Below are positions 1 through 12,346 of a stretch of 64,000 bases of DNA, piece by piece. Location: contig NC_135997.1 in NCBI RefSeq assembly GCF_048128805.1, positions 5,210,116-5,274,115 of the forward strand. The letters run 5' to 3'. Origin of the DNA: Centroberyx gerrardi. Its lineage: Eukaryota; Chordata; Actinopteri; Beryciformes; Berycidae. Below the pieces are notes generated by a model that did not search any database, was not told the DNA's origin, and saw only the letters and a list, made by a program, of their open reading frames with translations. Every line of letters begins with the position of its first letter. Positions within the stretch are counted from its first letter, which is position 1. Made by a program: the position numbers and the translations under genes.

Positions 1-982
1 TTTCAAACACTGGAATGACCCAACAGGCAATTTAAATAGGTATATCTGAACAGCAGGGAAATTTAAAACAGACGTAAGCACATCTCAGGTTTCTCCAATG
101 TTTAAAATTATTCCCAATGCAGAATTCACCTAGGTTTGACACCAATGCAGCCAGTTCAAAACCCTGAAAACCTGATTATTTTCAGCATCTTATAAATATT
201 CTTAATTTGAATCTATGACATTCTTAAGAATTACGCTCTAAATAAATGCCTGCATAACTATTTCCATATACATTATTAACTGCTTGAATTAAAAAAAAAA
301 AAAAAATCCCCAAGCCTGATTCATCTGCTGCTCCCTGACAGCTTTCTGTCCAACACTCACTCTACGTCTGAGAGGTTTAGTCAGCCTGGCATGGTGAAAT
401 ATGATACGAAACAAAACAAAATAGCACAAAAACAAGATCACATTCAAAACCGCATGTTTACAAAACTATTCAATTTATCTCAGGAGAAATTGCTGCTTTC
501 TGGAACACAAGTAAAAATGCACATCCCAGAAGTAAGCACATGTATTGCGTGTTCAGTCCAGACAATTTATATTATTGGAGTTCTGATTCACAATAATTAA
601 GCAATAAAGCAATAACAAACTCTAGCTTGAAGAAAACAATGTATATTTCTACAGTATTGTGAAAAAAACCAAAATGTGTGCCTCTTTCAAATACATTTAT
701 TTACAGCACATTAGAAACAAATATAGGAACATCACAAACATGACACAAGACAATCCAAGTATACTGCTGAATCAGTGGAGCTGTGTGAGGTGGGAGATGG
801 TGTCGTTTGTTCAGGTCTGTATGCAACACTTTACGTCTCCCTCCTTATTGTTATCTTATGTTTTCCTTGTGACCTGTGGCCTCTGTCAGTTCATGTTGTA
901 TCACAGCTGGAGTGGACAGACATTAATGGAGAGGAATCTAGATCTAGATGGGTCCAAAGCATGAGCACAGTGCCATTGAGAA

Positions 983-1020
<38 letters not shown>

Positions 1021-1189
1021 TGGGGAATTGTTTGTAGATGTGTGCGTGGGCTACATGCACACTTTGTGACTCAAGACCTCGGTGTTGCATGAATCCACTG
1101 TGCCTCTATTGTTTGGTTACGACAGCAGCAATGTGGCTGATATACTTGGCAAATCACAACAACATGAATCCCTGTCTGTCTGTCTATCA

Positions 1190-1229
<40 letters not shown>

Positions 1230-1241
1230 GCCGGCGTCTGA
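1..1241. other. Intergenic, AT-rich, with microsatellites
   Basis: No coding exon is recognisable on either strand. The stretch holds an A-run (291-306), a (GT)n tract at 985-1019 and a (TCTG)n tract at about 1172-1230 that ends next to the mir-129 hairpin. Because the hairpin is on the minus strand, this stretch would be the downstream part of its primary transcript. No polyadenylation site can be assigned with confidence. Confidence 0.6.
1172..1230. repeat. (TCTG)n tetranucleotide microsatellite
   Basis: Tandem tctg units, interrupted once by 'tatcag' near 1185-1190. It lies about 12 bp beyond the 3' base of the mir-129 stem, so length variation here falls inside the presumed primary transcript. 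Chance open frames across it only encode Cys/Leu/Ser/Val or Asp/Arg/Gln/Thr repeats. Confidence 0.9.
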
Positions 1242-1328
1242 GTCCTCCACAAATGCTTTTTGGGGTAAGGGCTTCCCAGATTGATGTATGTACAGCAAGC
1301 CCAGACCGCAAAAAGATTCGTGACGGAC
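1242..1328 (-). ncRNA. mir129-2: microRNA precursor mir-129-2
   Basis: On the minus strand, 1315-1295 reads as mature miR-129-5p (starts CTTTTTGCGG, ends GGGCTTGC), and 1274-1253 reads as miR-129-2-3p (starts AAGCCCTTACCCC, ends AAAAAGCAT). A 20-nt loop starting TGTACATACATCAATC separates them. The stem continues outward: GTCC at 1328-1325 pairs with GGAC at 1245-1242, and the intervening bases pair with only one mismatch and two G-U wobbles. Both mature arms and the CGAATC flank agree with the vertebrate mir-129-2 precursor as I remember it, and the 3p arm separates mir-129-2 from mir-129-1. In human, MIR129-2 also lies downstream of TTC17, which supports orthology. miR-129 is a neural- and endocrine-enriched microRNA that silences target mRNAs in the cytoplasm. 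Confidence 0.95.
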
Positions 1329-1554
1329 AATTGCAACAGCTCCAAAAATCCAAATCCACTCTAGTCCACGACTCCTCGGGGGTCTTCACCCTCAAAGCAT
1401 GTGCTTCCACACCAAACAGTCTGCGTGGAAAGGGGGGATTTCTGCACAAATTAGTCGTCTGTGTGGGTAGGAAACACCACCATCCAGTCCTGAAGATGCA
1501 AAACTCAAGCCCATTGGATTGACATTGCTTTGCAGCAACACGCATCCTCCTTAT

Positions 1555-2335
1555 TAAAAAGAGCGGCGGTGGAAGAGAGGCGGTAGGCTATCTCATTGCC
1601 GATAGACTTCAACACACAGCGGAGGGACGGCCGCGATTTCATTGGAGAGGACAACTCGTCATCTACCAATCGCAAGCCATCCTTTACCTTGAGACCTGCC
1701 TTCGGAAAAGAGCACCTAAGCAGAAAGCTTTTTGTATGGGAAAATGAGACGCATGGGTGATAGGCAAATGTCTATGGAGCGGTTGAATAGTGACAGTTTG
1801 GCCTGCTGGTAGTTTTCACTATGGACGGTAGTGCTATTTTTATACCAAATCATGTCTTAACAACAACAATCTTCTCAAATTAGATTACTTGGGATAAAAT
1901 CGTGATCCGTGATCTAATGTGTAGTTTAGTATTTGGGGGTTCTTTACGCTGAAAAAGTTGAGACGCCCTGGTGAGGTGACACCGGTTTCATTAACGGTGC
2001 GGGTGAACTTTTCTTCTTTCTGCGGGGGTTTGCAAAGGATTAATTTGGCTCTGAACCTCCAGTTGCCGAAGTACAGCGGGCCCCACCCTCGCTCCGTTTT
2101 CATTGGCCGATCCAGCCTTTCATTCGTGGACGCGTCTCCAGCCGGTCACGATTCCCCCCATCTGTCTCGAGCGCACCGGAGCCAGACGCCACTGACGCAG
2201 CACGCGCCTTACTCACTTTAGCAGTCACGACTCGAGACTCGTGCACTAAAAAAATCTGCAAACAAGAATGAAATGGTAAAGGCGGCGGGTATCTAAGGCG
2301 GCGAATCTGTCCGGGATGTGGAGAGCGAGCTGCGG
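1555..2335 (-). promoter_or_regulatory. CpG-rich candidate promoter of pri-mir-129-2
   Basis: This block is far richer in G+C and CpG than the AT-rich DNA around it. It contains several CCAAT-type motifs: attgg at 1639-1643 and 2102-2106, and ccaat at 1667-1671. It lies 0.2-1 kb upstream of the mir-129 hairpin in the minus-strand sense. No coding exon is convincing in it. The human MIR129-2 promoter is also a CpG island, which fits. Transcription start and direction are inferred; it could be bidirectional. Confidence 0.5.
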
Positions 2336-3596
2336 CTGCTCGCCCTTCAGCTGCCGTGAAAAATCACCGTATTCCCACAATCAAAATCCCCGTAGATACT
2401 GAAAGCCATAAGGCGATAACAAAGCTTTGCACGATTCAAACGACAATTAAACCCGCCGGTGAACAAGCATCCAAAAACAAAAACAGCCTGTAAGCCTAAA
2501 GCTACATTTCCGTGGATTGTGAAAACTGGCGCGTCAAACTTATCAGAAATGTCCACAATGGCATTGGAAGGAAGGATGCTCCGTGTAAAGGAGCCGCCAC
2601 AGTCTGAAAGCACTTCAGCACCACAACAAGGGACAGCTCCCACTCCCTGTCCTCATGCACTTCACCGTCTACAGCTTCCCACTTCATTTCCAACTATCAT
2701 AATCCTTTCCAATGACACAGGCCTTGGTTTGTTGGTCTCTTCACTGGGGAGTGGAAAGGTGTACATCGGGAACCAACAACAACAATAAAAATCGTAATAT
2801 TATTATTAATAATAATGCTAATAATAACTCGGCAACCGGCTCACCACCCTTATTGATTCATAATTGAGGGTGATTCCCTTAGCTGCAAAGAAAGCCTGGT
2901 TTGATTTCCCTCAAGCATGATGCATAAATAGCAGAAATCCCCACAAAAACACACATGAAATAGCGTTTCCATTCCACAGACATTCGGGCTAAATCAAACA
3001 ATCAAACATTTGCTACTGGCCTATGTTTTGCAACGATAGAAATGAAAAAAGCAAATTGCAAAGCCTCGAGAAAAACAGGTGCAGCAAGAGCAGGGTTTTT
3101 TCCACAACTCACCATTGTAGCACTGGAGCCTCCGTTAAAAACACGAAAAGTACCACAAAAAAAAGGCATATAGGCTGTTCCCTACAATATATGCTGTGGC
3201 TTTTCGCTTCTTCAAACTGTGCACACACTGTACTCTTGAATGGTGTGCCTTTTATACGAGTGATGCCCCCTATCTATTTCTGGATCACGATCCAACCCCG
3301 TTTCTATTTTTAGCTCGCGCGTGATGAAAAAAGAAAAGCTCGCAGAGGTTCCTTGGAGGAATTTCGAGCGTGCAGCGTGCGAGAACTGGCGCGTGCTCCC
3401 GCTTCCCCACTGCACGGTAAATACGCGTGCACATCATCATCATCATCTCCTAATCATACTGTGGAAATTGCACGCCCATTCTCCGCCGATTTAAACTGAA
3501 TGATAAAGGTATGCAAAAAATGGCTTTTATTAATTCATGATAGTGTAGATTCGCTGCTGAAGCACAGTGGCAGGCCTGCACCCCCCCCCCCCCCCT

Positions 3597-3631
<35 letters not shown>

Positions 3632-3950
3632 CCCTATCACATTGTGAAAGACTGAAATACACAGGCTACACACAGCTCTCCCTCTCAGAAGGTGTAATTC
3701 TGTGGTAGATTTAATTTAGCACACGACATTATTATCATCCAGTCTGTTTTAAGATATGAATATTTAACGCCAAAGAAATGAAAAAAAAAATAGACTTCCT
3801 TCTCCTGGGGGCTGCGTCAGTCACTAGGCATTGACGTCAGGTGGAGAATCTCCCACTTTAAAGGTGGAAGGAAGGAGCATCCATTGCCCCAGTGTGGCAA
3901 AACGAACAGTGAAATATCGCCTGAGAATGGAAATAATATATATATGGCAA

Positions 3951-3958
3951 CCCCCCCC

Positions 3959-4015
<57 letters not shown>
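3951..4015. repeat. Poly-C / (CA)n compound microsatellite
   Basis: A run of about 25 C residues passes directly into about 20 CA units. A similar compound tract lies at 3579-3630 (C-run, TCCC, then CA units). Apparent Pro-Thr-His or Val-Cys-Gly frames across these tracts are artefacts of the repeat. Confidence 0.9.
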
Positions 4016-4017
<2 letters not shown>

Positions 4018-5117
4018 CACCCAACCCCCCCTTTCCAAGTTGTAAAGGCCAGTGTGTTGGCTTGCTGCTCATCATGCTCCCTCTCCTCGAATCTGCCTTT
4101 CATGTCAATGGAAGCAAAAAGGAGTCCACAGTCCAAGCAAAATAGACTCCCACACACAGTGATGTAGTGGTAAATAAAGATGTGGGTAAACCATCATCAT
4201 GAGGCAAACCACCACCAACATAAACAAAACATCAAATATACTCTAATATTCATACATGTATGCTTTTCCACCACTTAAAAGACCCTATTCTCATCAAATC
4301 ACATCGGTTATTATGATATATATGTTGAATTTCAGATCATATCAGTCTAAAAAGGTGCGTAAAATGAGTCCAGGCGGGTTCACCCTCCACTAAACCCCCG
4401 GACTCACACACACGGCCCTCACAATACATGCATACCGTTATGCAGACCTACATAAAAAGGTGTAAAGGCTCATTACTGGCTACCGCGGTCTCCGTCCTGC
4501 AGACTCCCCCTGCACAGGGCAGAATGCTGAAACGCGTAGTAACGGAGCGGCGCTTGGCCGACCGATGATGCTATTTTTAACTCCCATACTCAACATGCCT
4601 GGCGCTGCGGGTTTCTCTTCTCAAGGTAGCCTACTACTGTACAAAGGCAAAACATAAACAGAGGACAGCTTCCAGGCGTAAAAAAAAAAAAAAAAAAAAA
4701 ACCGGGCTGGGCTTCTATGCCTAGGAAAAAAAAACAAACAGGAATAGTAGGAAAAAGCCCGTGTTATGCGATGGATTTGTCTTTGGTGTCAATAGTTGTT
4801 TTTCTTTGACAATGAGACACTGTCTCATTCATTAAAGATGCGGCCAGTGGGATTTTCACGTTAACGGCATTAGATTTAGATACAATTGTATTGATCACCG
4901 TAGGGAAATTGGGAGGTTTTATTTCATTTGATGCTTTTTATATTTATTTATTTATTATTTATATAGTTTATTAGATTACATTTACAGTAGCTATACTTTA
5001 ATACAGTAATTTAATATATTTTTCATTTTATTTATTTATTCATATTTATTCATCACACCCCGGTATGTTTATGTATGTTTGGGTAGTGTATATGTAGGCT
5101 ACAGTATACATATAAAC

Positions 5118-5176
5118 ACACACTCACACACACACACACACACACACGCACGCACACACACGCACACACACACACA
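5118..5176. repeat. (CA)n microsatellite with CG-containing interruptions
   Basis: CA dinucleotide tract broken by 'cgcacgcaca' units. No gene context. Confidence 0.85.
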
Positions 5177-6884
5177 ACTGTCTAAAGAGGTGATGTTAAA
5201 GAACCTTAAAGTAAAGAGATCCCAACAACTGCCATTAGCTGTAACACGTTGTAATTTGTTGCAATAAATTAGTATTCTCGCAAAGCCGTGAAAAAGTGTT
5301 GAGGCTGATCAGCTCAAAAAATGTAGGGGTTCCAAATGGGCACGTGCTCAAGAATGTTACTTACTTACAACAGTTCTACAATATTGCTCCCTTTCTTCTC
5401 AATCCTAAATTACAAACTTCTACAACAGGCCTATATGTGATGGATTAAGCAAGTGTGGAGCACCAGTTTCAGAGAAAACGAACATCTTAATACATTATGC
5501 ACACATACCTTCACAGACTGGATAAACTCGAGCTGTCTATCGTGCGAATAGTGCCGATGTGATTTTTTCTCATTAGTAGAATACCATGGCGTTACACTGG
5601 CTCTCACTCGGTGACCTAGACCTGTCTCACCTATTCAAATCCTTTCTGGCTGTGATCAGATCGTCTGTCTCGCGAGATAAGTGAATGAAGTAGACACCTG
5701 AGGCTTTCTAACAAACTTGTGTCATCTAGGTATGACAAAATAATAACATTAGATAGGCATTAGATAGGAATCCCCCTGGTTGAATGATGCATTTGAACTG
5801 CAGGTATACGTATAGGCATCCTACCGGAGATGAGTAGTAAACTTGTTAATTGCATTTTCTCTTAAGTTATCATAAGAATATTTTCAGTAGGCAACTTATG
5901 TAGCTGTACGTGTAAAAATTCCTCAAAGAGCAGCATTTTACTTGTATTTCTGAACCGATGGCTTATGGACATCCAAACAGCTTAAAACTAGACTTGACCC
6001 TACTTGTGACTTGGGGTGTTTTATTGGGACTTGAGACTTGAGATAGGACTTGATCGAGAGTTAGATGATCTGTGACTGTGACCTTGTGACATATAAAGTC
6101 AACTCCTGACATGATACGCCTATAATAAAAAGACTACCATTCATGACAGAGAATACTGGATATAATACTCAACTATTGACCTACTACTGAACTACTGACC
6201 TAGCATTTTCAGAAAAGTACAATTTTCAGTACCTGTACTGAAGCCTTTGAGGAACTTGTTTTGGTGCCACTAATTACTCATTTTTGGATTGATAAAAGTT
6301 AAGCATTGCAGGTCGTCACTTAATTATGCCGGATTCATTAAATCATGAGGAGTCTGGTAAGTCTCGAAAGCAACAAAATGAAAATTGCTGATTTTGTTTG
6401 TATATTTCAAAGCCTCCAAACACCTCAACATGATAACATGACCGTGTTACATCGAGTTTTAACTGCACTGTGGTCCTGACAGTATCCCACAGCTTGTTTT
6501 TTTCTTTTGGTCTGTGTCTACTAGAGATCATTTTTAAGGTGAAAATAGACAAAGTAAGTAAGGAAAAGTCACTTCTAAAATATCCAGTGACGACTACGTT
6601 AATCCAACTGTCATGTAGCTCCCTTATGATAATGAGATGATCTTTTGAAAGTTACCAAATACGTGCATATTGAAACAATAAAAAATATGTTGAAGTTCTG
6701 GTTAAAGACAATAAAATGACTTGTGGACTGGACTGTGGGGTGCAGCCCAACGAGACCAAATGCCCATCACTAGTAGAATGACAGCCAAAAGCTCTTGAGC
6801 TAGGCACTTGTATTGACCCGCAATTTCAGAACCACGGACAGCGAACTAAGTATTAAAACAACCTATTACCCACAAGCATAACAT

Positions 6885-7335
6885 AAATTGTCACTGTTAT
6901 GCTGATGACACAGTTATATATGTCTATAAAACCTGATGACAATAATGAAAAATCTCTCAGATAAAAATTTGCCTCACAGATATAAATTGCTGGATGTCAC
7001 AGAATTTACAACAATTTAATGAAACCAAATCAGAAATAGTCCTTTTCAGCCCAATTAACAGCATTAAACTGATTCACCTTGAACAAAGTACTCTGTCTGT
7101 CAATGTAAAGCCTTAGCAAGAAACTTGAGTAATCGATGCAAATTTGAGTTTTGACAAAGAGATTAAGAGAGTTGTGCAATATTATTCCTTTCACCTGAAG
7201 AATATTTCCCAAATTAAGCAGTTTCTATCTTCCAGTGATTTGGGGAAAAAAAATCATTCATGCTGATATCTCTTCTTGATTAGGCTCCTGCAACTCTCTG
7301 TGTTCCTGTCTCAGTTAAGAATCCCTTTCTCATCC
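6885..7335 (+). mobile_element. Decayed LINE (L2/CR1-like) RT fragment
   Basis: The plus-strand translation shows a non-LTR reverse transcriptase palm motif, H-C-Y-A-D-D, with Y-A-D-D at 6898-6909. A frameshift follows, then KPDD, an INCWM-type segment, KSEIVLFSP, and then ANLSFDKEI, HLKNI and DL..IHAYISS. That order is typical of the RT C-terminus of teleost L2/CR1/Rex-type LINEs. Several stops and frameshifts make it inactive. Clade assignment is from memory and only approximate. Confidence 0.7.
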
Positions 7336-7492
7336 ACAATGTATACAAAAAGCAGAAAAGTTAAATTGGGTGATGGCTCTGGAAAAGAAGCTGAGGTGGC
7401 CGGAGGTCTTGGTCACAGGACCAGCACAGTCTTCTAGAGGAAAGTTTTTGGAATAGATTGCCTAGCTTGGTGGCAATCCTTCCTATCCTTTT

Positions 7493-8065
7493 TTAACCCT
7501 GACCCTTCCCTTCTCTGGCATCATGCAGGTCCTTAATGGAAGGCAGGTGACAGCCAATCACCTGGCCGGCAGTGTGGAAAACAGACCCCTGTACATGGAC
7601 ACGGTGCTGGTGTTGTCCAGAAGCAGATAGGTCGAGTCCCAGCCACACATACCGTCTTCTGTTTGTAAGGAAGTCCGATATCCACCTGCAGCTTGAAGAG
7701 CTGATGTTCAGCTGGGACAGTTTCCTTGATGATGGTATTGAATGCGGAGCGAAGGCTAACAAACAGGATCCTGGCATAGGGGCCAAGTGACTGCAGCACC
7801 CATCCACTGACTGATTTGCCCTACAGGTAAAAGGGTCTGTGATGTATTTACAGTAGGACAGTACCAGGCGCTCAAAGGTCTTCCTTCTGAATGAGGTCAG
7901 TGCAAACTGCCCTGAGACCATCGAGGCAGGTAACCTTGGCGCTCTTGGGCACAGGAACGATACTGGATGGATTGTGGACAAGGAATGTTTAGCGATGGTT
8001 GTGAGCAACATGGCCAGCTGGTTGGTGCAGTGTCCAGGGTGAGACTCCATAAATTCCTGACCAAA
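7493..8065 (-). mobile_element. Decayed LINE RT fragment, opposite orientation
   Basis: On the minus strand, overlapping frames encode a broken reverse transcriptase: ALTSF..KTFERLVLSY, then DPFTCRANQSVD, then ARILFV..RSAFNTI, then CRWISDFLTNRR. These match RT fingers/palm blocks of L2/Maui-like LINEs (canonical forms ALTSV..K.FERLV, AYRANRSVDD, DFSSAFNTI, WI.DFLT.R). The blocks sit in different frames with stops, so this is a relic. It meets the plus-strand LINE fragment head-on, so they are separate insertions. Confidence 0.7.
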
Positions 8066-10440
8066 ATGTTTCTAAAAATGTCCTCTATATTAAACCATTT
8101 TAGTACACGCACTGCACTAACTACAGGAGAAAAGTGAAAAAAATAGCTGTTACCTTATGCCATACTATTCTAATATAGCGTTTATCCCATTGTTATGATT
8201 GTGGACCATAGTCGTGGACCGGTCTATAATCTCAGTGGTGGCCTCCTTGAGAGTTTGTGTTACTGAGTATTGCTGAGGAGCTGTCCATGGTACCACAACA
8301 ACAGTGTAGCAGTTAATGCAGTGATGAGTGAGTATCCTAAAATAAGAACCAGACAATAGTGTCTGGACACGTATACACTGCAGTTGTAAGCAAGGCTTTA
8401 GGCAAGACCAACTTAGTCGAATCTGAGTCAAGACCAACACCAGAGGGAGTTGAGTATTTTTCAGGACCACAGCATTTATTTGGAGTTAATACAGAAAATA
8501 GTATGTGATTGCATTGCAATTGCTGGAATAGGCTTGAGCCTGAGACAACTCTGAGGCCACAGTACTACTGCCCTGGTTTAGAGTACACATTAATTAGAAA
8601 AAAGAAAGAAAGAACGAAAGTTCCAATGGATGCAAAACACCAACCTAGAAGTAGGCTACAGACTTGTTTTAATGCATTCATAATAAAAGAAAAGTAAGAA
8701 AAGTAAAGGAGTAAAGAGGACAGTGAGATACGAAGGGTTGTGGTGCTAATGGCAGTGAAAACTATTGTCCCCACAGGACTAATACATTTTCATTGGGTTG
8801 GCATTGGAAAGCAAAGCCCAGAAAACCGCTAGTGGAAGAAGCCTAACGAAACATGATACGTGCTTTATGAAATCTGCAGTAATGTAGTAGTGCAGTATTT
8901 AGACAAATTCTTGTAAGAACAGTAAAGGGGAGAGCGGGCAAAGCATTCATCACAGGAGCAATACGTGCAATAGTTGTTAGGTCTATATCATGATGAGATC
9001 ATCCAAATGAGACAACGACCCATTTTTCTCCAGTCTGATGATACTCTGATCCACTCCAGTCCCTGTCTCTGTGTCTTTAAAATAGTCGTCTCCTTTTGCG
9101 TCCATGTAGGAAATTCACTACTATTATTATGTAATATGGTGATCTTGCAGCAACATCCATTCTGTTATTATATAGCAGTGGTGCACCCAATACAATACTG
9201 ATTTAATGTGCAATAACAATTTTCAACATGGAAATTCTGAATTTCCCCAATGGGTATCAAACTGTGGAGTTTAGCATCAGAACAAATGAGAACCTCAAAA
9301 AATGAGCCCTTCTTACCTCTGCTCCCTTTCCAAACTGTTCAAACTTTTCAGCACCTGTGGGACAGTTGTGAGTGGGTCACACTAAGTTTGACAGGCACTT
9401 AAACGGATAGTTAAGGAAAACGCCTTAAATGTATCTCCTCTTATCGCTCTTTAACCAGAACAATGAACCTAACAATGTAATTTAATGAACTGTGGTCATT
9501 AAAAACAAAAGAGGAGGAGCCCTGTATTTTTCATCTATGGCAAAAGAGCAAAATAAAGCAGTATCAAAAGTAGTGGTAAAACTGGCATTAAGATGACAAC
9601 TCATGTGCCATGTGTAATAATTGACTGCCAAACAGAGCTTACCAGCCTATAGAAAAACTATTTATCAGTAAAATGCAACTGATATCAATATGGAATTGCC
9701 ATATTGGCGTCATACTCTATTATATAGCAACTCCACATAAATATCTAGGGTTGCTGTATTCAACATCATGGTTTTAATTCGTCTATAGCAATAAAACCAT
9801 GCAGTTATATGGACGTTATGAATTAATATCTAAGTGGATAAGGCTCATTTGTCAGGCTAAAAATATTTATTTAAGCAATATTTAACATGGATGACCATAC
9901 ACTGCTGTAGTTTCCTACATTACTAGCGGCAGCTTTAAATCAACACAGCCATGCATGGAGTAAAATGCATTATAGGCTTGTCCTTCCATTGCAGCTTTAT
10001 AAAAGGTGCATGTAACTTCATGTTTAACCAGTGCAAACACAACATTAACTGCCTCAGCTGCACTAGGCTTAACAAAGGACTCCCAGTGAGTATACTTTCA
10101 CTCTCAAAACACTCAATGGATACAGAGCCTCACACACACCCATTCAATGCAGTGTCTCTGTGGTGTGCTCACTCACATGCCTATTACATAACAGGGCTCC
10201 CACTCCCAGGCCTAACGCCCCTGACAAATCCATGCACGCTTTGCTGCACATGAGCTATTTACATACTGTACCCAAGACAGGGCTGGTCAAAAATACCATT
10301 CGAGTCAATTATTCATTGAGAAACATTCCAAAACAGAGTGGGGAGAGGGTTCGGCGGGACAGGAATAGACTAAGGGGCTAACAATAATAATGGCCATTAG
10401 CAATGCAGTGGCCCGTTTGTCCTCAGTGGTTCTGAACCTG

Positions 10441-10442
<2 letters not shown>

Positions 10443-10479
<37 letters not shown>

Positions 10480-10490
10480 GGGGGGGGGGG
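10443..10490. repeat. (GT)n microsatellite followed by G-run
   Basis: About 15 GT units, 'atgt', then 12 G residues. Confidence 0.85.
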
Positions 10491-12340
10491 AACATGTAAC
10501 TGTGCAAATTTGCTTCCTCATGTGTTGTGTTGATATTTATAGGAGTCTGTGCTTATACTCCAGCTTCTCTGCAACCGTCTTGTTCCCTTACAGGATGCTA
10601 TAAATAGCAGGCTGCACTGTGCTTGTACCATTTTGGTGCTTACGATTTGAGAAAAAAAAAAAAAAAAGTGCTGTTTCACAGATATGTGGATGCAATTTTT
10701 TTTTATGTGAATGGACGCGCTGTTCCATCTCTGTTCCAGGATGTGCCATGCTGCATCGGCAACATCTCAGATCAATAGCTTAGCTCTACCAGTTTTTAAT
10801 TAATGTCTGGCATTTTTATTGTTTTATTGACTTTATTATTTCATTGTCTGTAAAACCTTTTGTTTTGAAAAGTGCAATGCAAATACATTTAATTATTATT
10901 ACTCAACTTCAGGTTTCTGGTTGCCAAACGACAATGCGTCCAACTATTTAAGTACTGCAGATGAACAAGCTTTATTCACTAAAGGTACCAGAATGCAGTG
11001 AGATGCACATGACCTCATAACCCTAAAAAAAACTGGAAGATTAACCCTAACCCAGACATTGAATAACTTTGGACTAATTTTCACTCTATTGTAAGCATCA
11101 CCTGAAACTCAGCAGACCCAGTCTACGATGGCAGTACAGTGTCTTCTTGAAATACCTTCACTGCACCACAGACTCTGTTTTTGTAGTGATTTATGGAACA
11201 TATGTTTTTCCACACCAAATTGTCTGGCCTTTTTAAATAAAGATTAATAATATTTGAATTTTACATGTCTTTTGAGCCTGTAAAAGGTTTGTTTGCATCT
11301 CTGATGTTAATAAGCACTGCAGGAAAGTACTGCATACCTGGTTTGAGTTACGATAGATTAAGAAAGTTACCAAAAATTTATTTTACATCTACATGTCAAA
11401 TTCTTCAAGGACATGAATATATACCTAAAATGTAGATGGTTAATTAAACTGCTCTTTATATCTTGAATATCTTGTAATGACATTAAATGAAGAGTGTGGA
11501 TGTCATGTTGTGAAGGTAATGTTTTCTGACAAAGTATCCTGAGTATTGTATTCATTTTCTAGTTTGAAGATGATGTGCTGAAAGCGCCTTTTGAGAAAGT
11601 TTCCAAATCAGTTAATTTCCCTCAAAACCCAATCTGGGTTTTGTTTTTGTGAACATACACATTTTGGGAATATTCAGTCTTTTGAAGAATTTGACCTGTG
11701 GGTGGGGAAACTAGATAGATGGCAACTTTCCCAAGCCATCATAACTGAATATATAAGTCTATTTTACTAGTGTTGAAAACCATTACAAATAGGAAAAACC
11801 TTTACATGTTTAGCATATGTTGTAATGTTCCTTGTATCAGGACTTCTGTCAATCAAGTTGAGAATGGGTCTACTATTTTGTTTGTGTTTGGATAATGGAT
11901 TAGGTTTTAAAAAATCAACCACATGTAGAGGCTGGTTGTCTTTGATAAAAAGCAATGGCTGCAGGAACTCTGAATTGTGTGGAAACCACATTTCCTAAAG
12001 CACCTTTCTTAAAAATGTGAGATATGCCACTTTTGGGCACTTTATGTTTTTGATCACAAAATTACTCTTTATTTATATTTGATTTACATACTGGACTATT
12101 ATTCATTATCCGTGTGTAGAGAGATTGCTTGTTAAAAGGCAGTGTGCCTAAAAATGGCAGACACTGCCACCTTTAGGCTGTGTTTTGAAATGTAATGTGA
12201 GGAGGATGCAGTGAGTTTCCAATATGTTTGACAATAGTTTTCAATCAGTGATTCATCCATTGTGAGTGTAAAGTGTTAAAAGTGAAACAGTGCAACTTGT
12301 ACAGGTCAACTTAAGCTTCAAGGAGTCCAAACACCTTGCT

Positions 12341-12346
12341 TTTATT
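12341..12346 (-). terminator. Candidate ttc17 polyadenylation signal
   Basis: AATAAA on the minus strand, the first perfect copy found by eye downstream of the ttc17 stop codon at 13530. Assignment is by position only. Confidence 0.35.

Larger units (their letters stand above)
2336..6880. other. Intergenic, no gene recognised
   Basis: The stretch holds simple repeats: C-run plus (CA)n at 3579-3630 and 3951-4015, poly-A at 4681-4700, an AT-rich TTTA block at about 4915-5055, and (CA)n at 5118-5176. Open frames such as the one at 2459-2788 have no domain, no supporting splice sites and low-complexity composition. I see no RNA gene. Conserved noncoding elements cannot be excluded without an alignment. 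Confidence 0.5.

Noticed and set aside
2459..2788. 109-codon plus-strand open frame near the CpG-rich block
   Set aside because: Low-complexity, polar composition, no recognised motif, ends in poly-Gln from a CAA repeat; overlapped by equally open antisense frames.
3817..4145. Open frames of Val/Cys, Thr/His or Gly/Pro strings (also near 985-1092, 31684-31922, 60005-60354, 61446-61836)
   Set aside because: They are translations of dinucleotide or mononucleotide repeats with no domain, splice support or homology.
7493..8050. 185-codon minus-strand open frame as a host gene
   Set aside because: Content is a frameshifted LINE reverse transcriptase, not a cellular gene.
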